DNA from: Sporothrix humicola
Lineage: Eukaryota; Ascomycota; Sordariomycetes; Ophiostomatales; Ophiostomataceae
Direction of reading: 5' to 3'
NCBI GenBank assembly: GCA_021396245.1
Contig: WNYE01000098.1
Coordinates: 62,001-126,000, forward strand
DNA length: 64,000 nucleotides
Shown here: positions 31,631 to 41,752 of the stretch, piece after piece
How positions within the stretch are numbered: the first letter of the stretch is position 1
How the letters are laid out: the number at the start of each line of letters is the position of its first letter
Notes under the pieces: model-generated
Database searches by the model: none
Told to the model about the DNA's origin: nothing
Seen by the model: the letters and a program-made list of their open reading frames with translations, nothing else
Program-made: the position numbers and the translations under genes

Positions 31631-32115
31631 TGTGCGGGCAACCTGGAAGCCCGAGCCCGCTTCGTACGTGTGCATTCTGACCGGAGCCACCGCAAATACG
31701 ACCGCGAGTTTTATGCTGTTATCAAGACCCCTTACGCCGAGAAATACAGCCTCTCGTTCAACCAATTGAAGAATCCCGGTAATACCGCCGGTCTTGCATT
31801 CACTCCCCTTCCCTTCCCCTTCGCTGTCGACCCAGACACAAAGGGTGCCCGCGGTGATGCTTAGGACGCAATCATCATGGACCACCAGAACCCAGCTGCT
31901 GTCGGATCTGTGCGGGCAACCTGGAAGCCCGAGCCCGCTTCGTACGTGTGCATTCTGACCGGAGCCACCGTAAATACGACCGCGAGTTTTATACTGTTAT
32001 CAAGATAAAGGGTGCCCGCGGTGATGCTTAAGACGCAATCATCATGGACTACCAAAACCCAGCTGCTGTCGACGCCTGTCTCGCCGGTGCTGACCGCCAT
32101 GCCGATCTTATCTTG
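31627..32115 (+). pseudogene. two partial tandem copies of the ORF1/ORF2 junction
   Basis: Copy A (31,627-31,904) carries the last 72 codons of ORF1 in an open frame, the TAG stop, the 12-nt spacer and the first codons of ORF2. It is close to 1,170-1,435, with the last 100 bp almost identical. Copy B (31,905-32,112) starts with the same GATCTGTGCGGGCAACC phrase, lacks about 125 bp of the ORF1 end (join at AAGAT/AAAGGGTG), has TAA in place of TAG, keeps the spacer and runs about 25 codons into ORF2. Both lack an ORF1 N-terminus and are not functional genes. They show that the ORF1-spacer-ORF2 arrangement existed as a unit in at least one other copy. Confidence 0.85.
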
Positions 32116-32429
32116 GGTGGGCATCAAGCACATCATGCCGAGCAAGGCAACCATTTCTACAACGGCTGATCAAGCTACGCTAGATGCCCCGCCTCGTTAC
32201 AGCGAGGGAAAAATGGAAAGAAAGGAAGGAAAGAGGGGAAAGGGAAGGGAAAATGGAAATACGAGAACATGCCGGCAAAGAAAGATTCGTGGTGCCAGTC
32301 AAACGTTGTATCACCTGGGTCATCTGGATGGACAGGTGGAAAACCGGATTTTTTACAAATCAACGACGGCGCGTTAATTTTTAAGGAGGAAAAAACGAGA
32401 AGTGTTCAGAGGGTACTTGGAGAAAAGCA

Positions 32430-32765
32430 AATTTGATGGTTTTTTCGATGAAAGAGATTGTGCGAGACCATGAGACTCTTAATTGACGATGCACTGCGTT
32501 TCCTCAAAGTCCAACTGAACATACAAGTCAAAATTGTCGAGTCGGACAACGAAATCATCACAGTGAAACCGGCTGTTTACTGTCATCTTCGAGATCAAGG
32601 CATCACTGTCGAACCATCCGCACCATATGCTTACGAACAGAACGGTGGCGCCGAATCAAACTATCAGGTCATCGAAACGAAAGCTAGAACTATACAAATC
32701 AATGCTGGCTTTCCGGAACTGGTTTGGCCGGAAACTATGAGGACAGCTGCACTTTTTTGCTGGCG
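32430..32765 (+). mobile_element. Ty1/copia-type integrase core fragment
   Basis: The frame from 32,458 reads ETMRLLIDDALRFLKVQLNI, VKIVESDNEI, GITVEPSAPYAYEQNGGAES and ARTIQINAGFPELVWPETMR. This is the second half of a copia-type integrase (rve) domain: the SDN aspartate and the E of GGAE are two of the three D,D,E catalytic residues. The first D, the protease, reverse transcriptase and LTRs are not seen nearby, and upstream frames are broken. The fragment ends where the MFS gene on the other strand begins, around 32,745-32,765. Confidence 0.75.
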
Positions 32766-34204
32766 TTGACACCGCAGAACTGCTGCATAAACATGACAAT
32801 TTCGGATGCAATGACGGCGTTACGGTTGCGGCGAATGGTGAACATTTCCTTGAGAAAGTTGTGGCCCTTTTTGCCTTGCGCCTGGGCCGCCTTGTTCTTG
32901 CCGTGCATAATTTCGCGCTCCGCTTCCAGTAGCGTGTGCATGTAGAACAGGTCACGTGCAGCCTGCACCTTCTCGAAACGGAGACGGCAAATGGCCTTGT
33001 AGGCGTCGGCGTGGCGGTCCTTGGTCAGGTACCAACGGGGCGACTCGACGCACGTGTTGATCAGCGCGACGACAATGACGGCGGGGATCATGGCGGAGCC
33101 CATCATGAGGCGCCAGTTGAGGCCGAGCTCGATGCCGTGGTCGGGCACAAAGTAGAACGCCAAGTCCGCAATGAAACCGACCATGATGCCGAACGCCGTC
33201 CACATTTGCCATTGCATGACAAGTGCGCCGCGCAGCTTGGGCGGCGCGCACTCGGCGGCGAACATGGGCGTGGTGGCGGACTTGGGGCCAATACCGAGTC
33301 CCAGGAAGAAGCGAGCGATAAACATGTGGTACCAGGTGTTGGTAAAGGCCTGCCAGAAACAGGCGGCCGCCGAGATAATACACGAGATGAGGACAGTGCC
33401 CTTGCGGCCGAAGCGCTTGTTGAGCGGCTCGGTCAGCCAGCAGCCGATGAACGCACAGCAGAGGTAGGGAGCGGAGTTGCACAGACCAACGAGCCACGAG
33501 TCGCGGCTGCTGTTGGGATCGTCAATCTTGAACGCCTTTTTATAAAAAATCTGCGCGCCGTTGACGACCGTCTCGTCCATGCCCTGCACGGCGGCACTCA
33601 GCGAGCAGATAATAATGACCGAGTACAGCTGTCTGGGGTTGGACCACTTGTGCGTCTCCTCGCGCGCCAGCACGTTGCGCTCGTTGTCCGTGAGCTGGCC
33701 GTAAAAGGGGCCGCCGCCGTAAACCTTCTTCTCAGCAGAGGCTGAGCCAGACGAGGGGCCAGCCGCGCCTGCCGTTTCCGGCTGGACCACGGCTTCCGTC
33801 GACGACGACTCGGCGCTAGTGGCGCCACCGTTGTACATTTCCGGGTTGCCGGCAATCACAGCGCCAAGACGGAAGGCGCGAATGTCCTCCTCGCTGTCGC
33901 CGACATTGTGCTTGCGCGCATACGCCTCGCCCATGTTGGCCAGCTCCTCGGGGTCGATGCCCGCCAGCGGGTTCTGCAGCTTCTGGCTCCACGCCTGGCG
34001 CTCGCGCAAGTCGGCCACCGAGTCGTCGCCGCCAGTCGAGGCACCGGGGCTGGGGTTGGCGAAACCCGTGCCCGTGGCAGTCGGGCCCGTGGTCGTGGAC
34101 GCATTCTCCTGGTGCTGTGTCGAGACCTGGTTGGTGTGGGTGCCGGCGAGGCCGGCGAGCTCCTTCTCGTCGGCGCCGTTGGACGGCTTAGCGGGGTCGG
34201 ACAT
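32735..34204 (-). pseudogene. MFS sugar/inositol-type transporter, C-terminally truncated
   Basis: The frame starts at 34,204 and encodes 489 residues. About 190 hydrophilic residues are followed by membrane segments beginning near LYSVIIICSLSAAVQGMDE. Sugar-porter hallmarks are present: NKRFGRKG after TM2, GLGIGPKSATTPMFAAE near TM4, LRGALVMQWQMWTAFGIMVG and ESPRWYLT after TM6. The protein then reaches VMFMQQFCGVNA, the start of TM7, where the family continues with several more helices. Here it ends after eight unrelated residues at a stop whose DNA belongs to the copia integrase fragment. About half the transport core (TM7-12) is missing, so transport activity is unlikely. The long N-terminal extension is seen in fungal inositol-type transporters. 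The N-terminal part is undamaged, so the break is probably young. Confidence 0.85.
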
Positions 34205-37200
34205 GATGACCCGTGTTGATAATGTTCAGATAAAATAGGGGTTCAGTTGACAGTGAATATCGGTGGCAAGGCCATGTGGGTGATGATGGGGGTGAAAAAG
34301 GATATTAAACGCGTGCTGGTCCCTGGGGAATGGATGAGGGGAACAGAAAAGGGGAAGCAGTGACGATCGAGTCTGGGGAAAAGAAAAGAAGAAAGAGGAG
34401 AAGGAAAGGATAAACAGAAAATCGATGATGTGTGAAAAAGAGGAGATCGGCCACTCTTTATAATTCGTGGTGATTTTAATTATTTCACTTTTACTTTTTT
34501 GAGACGGGGGGAGTGGCCGGCTGTCAATATCAGGTTTTTGTTTTTCCAACTCCTCATCTACAACCGAACGACGTATTACGGAAACGACAAACGAAGAACG
34601 AAAGAACGAACGACGCCAGTGCCATCCTGTGATCGGCCCCCCATGGGCAAAAGTGTGGACCAGTGGAGGTGGACTGTTCTGTGGTCGATGTGTACATCGC
34701 GTCAGGCTGCGAATAGTCGAGTAACTGGTACAAAGTTCAAGTATAAGCAAAGTCAGACCGTCAAGGCGGCGCCCGCTTGGATGGCGGCACAGTGTGGTTG
34801 GCATACGGTATGGAGAACGCGCGAGACGCACGCATCGACGCAGAAGACAAAAACTGGAGAAAAATGCAGATCACGGCCAGGATGTAAGCCAAAAGTCACT
34901 GTGAGCTCAATGTAAGTCGTACTATGTATCTTCATGGAGGTTTGGCTAGAGGTTGGCGAGCTGGCGAGGTTGGTTTCGAAGGAGTGAGGTTCTTCCTTCA
35001 TCAGGCCGTCTTTGTTTCCCAGTCTGACCTATGACATAGTTGGCCTTGCCAAAATTCCTGTTATGGTCTCTTTTTTATTCGCTATTTTGTTCTTTTCTTC
35101 TTTTGGTTTGCCTCATACGGTCAACGACGTATTGCTTCCTGTCCCTGACCTTGGCTTTTGCGCCTCAAATGCTGACCACCCCTAAGCCTTACCGCTTCCG
35201 TGTACATCTCGATTCGCCATTGCGTGGGACGTCGTTGTCTGTGGTGCACTGCCGATCCCACTTTTTTTCCCTCTCTAAAATGTTTTGATACCCATTTATC
35301 TTTTTCAAGGCTCCAATTTTCTCTCAATGCATTCTCCATTATTCTCCATCCCGTCTCCAGTCTTTTTCGCGTTTTCTCTTCTCTCTTTCGTTGCTGCGGT
35401 TGTCTGTTCTGTCTTGTATTCTTTTTGTTCTTTATTTTCCTCCGTTCATCTGACCCCGACCCAGTGTTTTTCCCGGCCGAACAGCCAAGTTTTTTGAGCC
35501 GAGTTGCAGCTTGGCACACGCCGTCTCGCCGTCTCCTTCCTTTAACAAAACCAACGAAAAGAAGGGAGAAAGAAGACGGTGTCGTAGTGAACAAAATAGG
35601 AGGCTCGTTGCGCTCCCGCAGCGGGTCATCCGTTGTTTCTTGTCTTTAGGCCAAAGTATACTGGCTCGACTGGCACTTTCTCCTGGCCAAGCGCCGTTTC
35701 GGCCGTTCTTTCACTCCTTTTTGCCTTCGTTTATCCACTAACACCTTACGGTGTCGACCGTTTCGACATCTCGCCGTGCTCTCTTACACTTGGCGCTGTC
35801 CACGCGACCAAACAAAGACCCGCAAGAACCGAATTGGATGTATATACGTCGTACTGTTGATTTTCTCCTCTTTTTACATCTACACGACCTCGGTTGTGAC
35901 AGCGAAATCGACGTTGGCAATTGGCAATTGGCAATTGGCAATGATTTGTAGGCAATTTCTAGATAAAAGTCGACTTAGTGCATCCCCGAATCTTCATAAA
36001 TGCATACGTCCGTATTCGACAACTTGGCGATGGTCGTGAGATCGTATGTCGTATGTGGCATTGGCTGCCGTGCGGGCGCTTGCCCTCTTTGGCCTTTTGC
36101 CTTTACCAGCCCCGTTGACGTCATTACTGGGAAGGCGCCTGAGCGTCACCGCAAAGGAAGGCGCGAAGAGAAAAAGCTGTCACAGTCTCAATTCGGAAAA
36201 AGAGCGGATTTAAGAAATCGAAGGTTCGTTCAAAGAAAAGACCAAAAAAAACGTCAATCGACAAGGAACGAATCCTTTGAAAATAACTTGATACGAAACG
36301 GAGAGAAAATGCAGAAAGAGACGAAGGAGAAAAGAGAAAGCTTCTTCACACACAAGCAAACGCCCAGTCCGACTTACAGCAAAAATTGCCCAACTGGGCC
36401 ACGCGTGGGCGCCAAAGTCCGATGGTGTGAGGGAAAATAACAAATAATGGGAAGGAAGAGAAAAAAGAGTGGGTCTGACACAGTGAAATGACGTCGGTAC
36501 TTTTGTTTTTGCCAAAGATGGGGGTCACAGCGAGGAAGGGGCGCTGGGGCGTTGGAGCGCTGGGGCATCGAGGATGTCGAAACGCCGCCACTTGCCGCAA
36601 AGTTGCAACATCTTGACCATTGCACAGGAAGGAACAAAGTGGAACTGGGACAGTGAAAGAATACGTCGTAAAGGAAGGAGCGAGATCATTTGAGCCTCTT
36701 AACCTGCTCTCCTTCCACAATTGACGTAATACGGTAGCCTCGTTGACTCGCCTCCTTCCCCGGGGGGAAAGAGGCAAGAACGAACTCCAGACCTGGAGCC
36801 TGTCTCCAAAAATCAACTCCAGAGAACCACAAAACAAAGAATAAAGAAGACAAAATACGTAGTACAAATTACAAAAATACGAAATAAGAACAAAAGAACC
36901 AACACTAGAACGTGGCCAGAAGAGAACGAGAGGAGAAAAGAAGAGGAGACGGCAGAAAAGACAAAACAAAAAAGAGGGACAAAATATGGAGACCGGATTA
37001 CCTGTTTTGGACAAGGGGCAAGGGGCGGTTTATTCTTTTGCCGTTGTAGCATTGAATGTATTTGTACCACTTACGACGTATGTTGTCGACTGTCGGCGCC
37101 CGGTGCAGTGAGAAACGACGTCAAGATGAGTTGATTTTACGGGACTCATCCGTGAAGCAGGCGAGGCAAGTTGAGAGTGAGACACAAAAGACAACAAAAA

Positions 37201-39493
37201 TGACAAGTGATAAAAATAACTGAGCTCGTTCGAGTCGGACCCTTCGCGGCTTTCTTGCCGGTTGTCCGTGTGTCTTGAGGAGAGATGATAGAAGAGACGC
37301 GACGCAGTTGAGTAACAGTCAGCCTTATTCTTACAGCGTGTTCTTCAGAGAATCTCGTTGCACAGATCAAGACGCCATGCAGATACGAGAGCGAGAAACA
37401 GTCGTGAAAAGACGGGAGGCGTTCTCACGAGCAAAACAAACAGCGAAGGGCTCCTTTCCGAAATGGACGAAAATGCAAATAGAAAAAGGGGCGCGTGTGT
37501 GGGCATGTCTCCAATGTCAATAAAACAGTCTCCAGTCTTTGAGTAAAACATAAAGTGGGCAATTAATAGGGGCACAGCAAGATGTACTTCAACGTATCCC
37601 ACGATGCCCTTGTAGAACCCTTACCCATATTTCATCATGTCCCGCGTGAAGCGAATGAGAGACACGAGGTGGCTGACAATCTTACGACACAAATGGCTGA
37701 TTATTCTGTCATGAAGGCGTACATGTGCACATGCGCATCTGCATGCTTATTTTCTTCGCTTCACTTCACGATGTATTCTGATATATGACAACCGGCGTGG
37801 AATGGTGGGCTCTGACATGTCTCTTTCTCTTCTTCATCTTCTATTGAGCCGACATAAAAGTTGTCACAGCTTTGTCTGTTTATTGTCGCAAAGAAAGAGC
37901 GCAATCTAGATATACGGAGAGAAACATACGACAGGACGACCCTTCGAGATTCTCGTTTATGTTGATGTCGATCGCTCACTTTTATTTAATGTATTGGTAT
38001 CGTGTACAAAATTTTGTGCCTTTGCGCAAACGTTTTATTGACATTCACATGTTCAGGATACATCTTGTCGGATGTTTGATCGCCTACCCTCCTTCAGCCT
38101 TTCGTCCTTTCGTTTCTGCGCACAGAATCTGTGCGCAGATATTCTGTACATGTACATCTATCTTGTTTCTGCATGTCAGAATGTGATTGGCACTCAACGA
38201 CGTACTGTGAAAATACTGTGAAGACGGTTCAGATGCAGAGAAACATAAAAGATGGAGAAAGTGAGGAGAATAAGAGGAGAAAGAAGGGGAAAAAAGGGAG
38301 AACGGGGAGAAAAAGAGGAGAAGAAAGAGAGGAGAAAGGATGCGAAAGAGAAACGACTGCAAAATGAGGACTGAAGGAGTTGAAGGAGCCTGCGAGTGAA
38401 CAAAAAGGTACGAAAGGGATGCAAAAACGGACACAAAAAAGAGAGGAGAATATGCAGAGACGGCGCAAAAAGAGTGGGTGGGATCGGCATGGGAGAGGTC
38501 ATCGGACAGTACGGACAGGCCGTGCGCCCCGGTTTTTTTGTTGTCGCTCGCTCTCCGCCCCGGTCTGGTCTGCCTGTCTGCCTGTCGAGCGTGTCTATCA
38601 ATCCGTCGCCATCCATCCGCTTTTTTTGTCGCTTTTTATCTTTCATTGTCAAAGGTCCCCCATACATCCTCCGCACTCTCCGCAAACTTTGCTTTTTCAG
38701 CTCCTCTATTCCACGGCAAAACTGCGGCTTTTTACTGGGAACCCTCCCCGCGGGGCACCGGGCCCGGGGTGCATCATGTACTTGTACATAGAAATAGCGT
38801 GGGTCAAGCGGAACCGGAATGTACATGGTACCCGTCCACACTCCGTGCCGCGCCCGAATAAACGGCACCTGTTTATCCTATCTGCTCACCGACGCTGCTA
38901 ATGGATGCTCTCGACGCTGTGAAATAAATGAGGGATGAGTACAAGTAACGTGCCATGCCTTGTATGCCCATGTGTGATGTACATCTGCATCAACACAAAT
39001 ACAGTAAGAAAAGGACGATGTGTACTGAGTACAAAACAAGGAGCAAAAAGAAAAGCAAACACCGATAAGCAAAGGGGTCGGTGCCACGTCAAAAACAGCG
39101 CGGCGTACAACCTAAAACAGAGTCAAACAAAATAAGGGTCCGAAGATCTTGCAAAGAGTTATTGATCGAGCAGCTTGTTGAAATATTTTAAATATTTTAA
39201 AATAAAACAGAAATTCAGGGTCCTCGGACGAACTGCTTCCATAGTTGTGTCTTGTCTTGTCTATATCGCAGGTTCTTGTTTCTCATCTCATCGTAACAGT
39301 TTGTGCTCTTGTATTGGACAATCTGGAACAAAATGTTAGATTCAAAGGATGAACAAATTTTAATGGACGAAAATACGACAAAGTACCTCCCGCCGTTTAC
39401 TTTTTACCCTGGAAAATAACCAATAACGCCAAAAGTACTCTGTAGTCAAAAATAATGTAGAAGAAGAGAAGAGAGAAAGAAGAGGTCCACACA
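34205..39493. other. intergenic, low-complexity; no gene found
   Basis: This is the upstream region of the truncated transporter. CT- or GA-rich runs produce open frames of up to 224 codons (for example 36,346-37,014 and 38,194-38,868, minus strand), but their composition is simple and no motif is visible. A heptamer repeat TTGGCAA occurs four times at 35,914-35,941. Confidence 0.6.
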
Positions 39494-41752
39494 TTATGTC
39501 AACGCCAGTCGCGGACTGGACCGTAGATAGTCCTCCCAGGTCTGGTCGCTCTCCGTCCCGTCGTCATCTTTGTGCAGAGCCAGCTCATCTTCCAAAGAAG
39601 TGACTGTCGCCGCCAGCGACACACGGGGCGAGATGTCAGCTTTTGTAGATGTGGGCATGGGGCTCGCCTTTGCCGCCGTTTCTCGCGACGACGGCGACCC
39701 GTACAGCCTGTAATTGTGCTCCTCGCCACTGCTGGCCCGTGTCTCTGCTGTTGAAGGGGGCGGCCCGTAGTAGGATGTCCTCCGGTTGGCCTCGGCGCTG
39801 TGCTCCATGGCATCGCGGGCCAGACCGGTCTCGCGCGGCGTCGGTGTCCCCATGAATGACTGCCGCCAGCGGTCACGGTCTGCACGGTCTACGCGATCTG
39901 AGCGGTCCGCATGGTGGATCTCCGGAAGAGAAGAGCGTAAGGAGCTGTGGCTAGAGCTTTTACTGCGGACTGGGCTTGGTGCTCGACGGGCAGAGGTGTT
40001 GGTGGCTGGCGTCGAGCTCTTTGGCTTTGTTGCTGCTGCCGGCGGTGTCGTTGATGAGTGCACCTGGACTGTTGACAGTGGCGACGGAGGGTACTTGCTT
40101 CGACGGGAGTCACTGCTGGAGCCGGTAGTGCTGGCCTGGCTTGAGCTCACAATGCCAGAGCGGCTGGACCGGCTTGAGCTGCGGCGGAGGGAATCTCTGT
40201 CCCGACTAGAAGTATCACGACTCGAGCTGTCCCGACTCGAGCTCCGGTGGTGCTCCACATCTCTCAGAGCAAGTTGGCGATGGTGCGATGAGCGGCGGAC
40301 ATCTTCTTTTCGGTCAGTCGAGACAACGGTCGACGGGGCCGGCGAGTTGTGTCGTGACATTGAGCTGCGGCGGGATGATGGCGGTCGGCTGGGGCTTCTG
40401 CGGTGTCTTTCCTCACGATCCCTCTCCCTTTCTCCCCTTTCACCTCTTTCTCTCTCACGATGATGATAGCTCGTCACGACTTCACTGCTCCGGCGAGACT
40501 TGGACTGCGAGCCAGGGTACGAAGCATGCCGGCGATGAGCTGGGGGTGCCATCTTATCTGTATCCTTGTCGTCTGCCGTGTGATAAGGCATTGTTCCTGG
40601 ATCTGATGCACGGTGAATGTGTTCAGGTGTCCGTCCATCCCGATGGCTGGCCTGGATCACTGCTGGTGTCGACGTCGACGGCGATGGAAAGCTACGGTGG
40701 GATGGCGACGACGGGCAGGACTGGGTGCTCCGGGGCGCGGGTCGTACAGCACCTCCTGTCTTGTCCGTCTTGTCGCGCGGGAACGAGAAGGACAGAAGAG
40801 CCGCCTCGCCAAAGTGCCGCTTGACAGCCTGCTGCAGCAAAGACCGGATCTGTGCGTCGGGCACGCGCGGCAACAGGTAGCGCGACAGCTGTTTCGGCAG
40901 TCGCTCGGTGCGCCCGTCCAGGGGGCTCACGACGTCCAGCGGGAAATCCGAAATGACGCGGTCGAGGCGCTGCCAGACGCCGTCGGGAAACGCCTGGAGG
41001 TGCAGAGCCATCCAGCGGGTGAACCCATCAGGCGTCAATCCAGGGATGCGAGGCTGCATGCCGGGGCCGGCCTGCACCAAATGGTACGAGCAGCCTAGGT
41101 CTTGGTAGAGGTCGGCGATCCTCCGGTTGAGATTGAGATCGCGGTCAGAGGATGAGAAGATGACTGTAAACATTAGCCCCTGAACTGGAATAGAAGGTGC
41201 GTCATAAGGCACGCCATCGCACCTACCTTTGTAGCAAAACGGATCCCTGTCGACACCGTGAAAGTTGTAAAACGATGCCAATTTGGCAGGAACGAGGACG
41301 ATGTTTTCTGACGATGTAGGGAAGGCGCGAACAATATACCGCGACAGGCTGTGCATGGCTTCCCGAAACCGCTCAGTCGGTTGGTTGTCAATATCAAAGA
41401 GAAGGCCCCATTTCTTGTCCACGGCCGTCAGCTCTCGTGTGTCGTATATTTCAAGCGAAGACTGGGGTGGTGCAGGTGCTGTCGTCTCAACTGCCGATTT
41501 CTGTGATGGCTCATCGTCGAAGCGGACAGTCGAGCGTCGTTCCATGGGAATGCTCGGCCGTCTTTCCGGCGATGTAGATGATGACACAGAAGAGGTTCTC
41601 ATTTTCTGTTCTGTGATGGAGCGAGGGCTGTTGTAAGATACTGGACGAAACACGGGATAGGATGTGTTTGAACTCGGGCTCATGGCATAGGTTGAGTCGG
41701 GTTGGAAATGGTCTCTGAGAGGCATGTCCTGACGCAAGACGGAAGAGGCCAT
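39494..41752 (-). CDS. DUF7514-type fungal protein with long disordered C-terminus
   Basis: A start at 41,752 (AAAGATGGCC context) gives 752 residues; the frame stays open 31 codons further upstream, but those codons look like leader. Residues about 115-296 match the fungal DUF7514 pattern: WGLLFD, RYIVRAFP, LVPAKLASFY, LYQDLGCSYHLVQ, IPGLTPDGFTRWMALHLQAF and ERLPKQLSRYLLP. Function of the domain is unknown. The rest is Ser/Arg/His-rich and probably disordered. In the domain, codons around 41,183-41,224 (a GTAGGT...TTCCAG stretch of 42 nt) add 14 residues that break the domain pattern and may be a very small intron. Part of the disordered region (39,858-39,900) is duplicated at 31,588-31,630. 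Confidence 0.75.
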   Translation of the reverse strand: MASSVLRQDMPLRDHFQPDSTYAMSPSSNTSYPVFRPVSYNSPRSITEQKMRTSSVSSSTSPERRPSIPMERRSTVRFDDEPSQKSAVETTAPAPPQSSLEIYDTRELTAVDKKWGLLFDIDNQPTERFREAMHSLSRYIVRAFPTSSENIVLVPAKLASFYNFHGVDRDPFCYKGRCDGVPYDAPSIPVQGLMFTVIFSSSDRDLNLNRRIADLYQDLGCSYHLVQAGPGMQPRIPGLTPDGFTRWMALHLQAFPDGVWQRLDRVISDFPLDVVSPLDGRTERLPKQLSRYLLPRVPDAQIRSLLQQAVKRHFGEAALLSFSFPRDKTDKTGGAVRPAPRSTQSCPSSPSHRSFPSPSTSTPAVIQASHRDGRTPEHIHRASDPGTMPYHTADDKDTDKMAPPAHRRHASYPGSQSKSRRSSEVVTSYHHRERERGERGERERDREERHRRSPSRPPSSRRSSMSRHNSPAPSTVVSTDRKEDVRRSSHHRQLALRDVEHHRSSSRDSSSRDTSSRDRDSLRRSSSRSSRSGIVSSSQASTTGSSSDSRRSKYPPSPLSTVQVHSSTTPPAAATKPKSSTPATNTSARRAPSPVRSKSSSHSSLRSSLPEIHHADRSDRVDRADRDRWRQSFMGTPTPRETGLARDAMEHSAEANRRTSYYGPPPSTAETRASSGEEHNYRLYGSPSSRETAAKASPMPTSTKADISPRVSLAATVTSLEDELALHKDDDGTESDQTWEDYLRSSPRLALT

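Noticed and set aside
5000..32770. Helitron explanation for the gene fragments
   Set aside because: Fragment capture fits, but I could not find a Rep/helicase protein or recognisable 5' TC and 3' hairpin-CTRR ends; ORF2 lacks Pif1-type features.
32936..33745. 269-codon plus-strand frame
   Set aside because: Antisense shadow of the MFS gene, whose membrane-protein motifs fix the strand.
34226..34831. 201-codon minus-strand frame upstream of the MFS gene
   Set aside because: Low-complexity leader or promoter sequence without any motif.
36346..37014. 222-codon minus-strand frame rich in Phe, Leu and Ser
   Set aside because: It arises from GA/CT-biased DNA and could mimic a membrane protein; no family signature.
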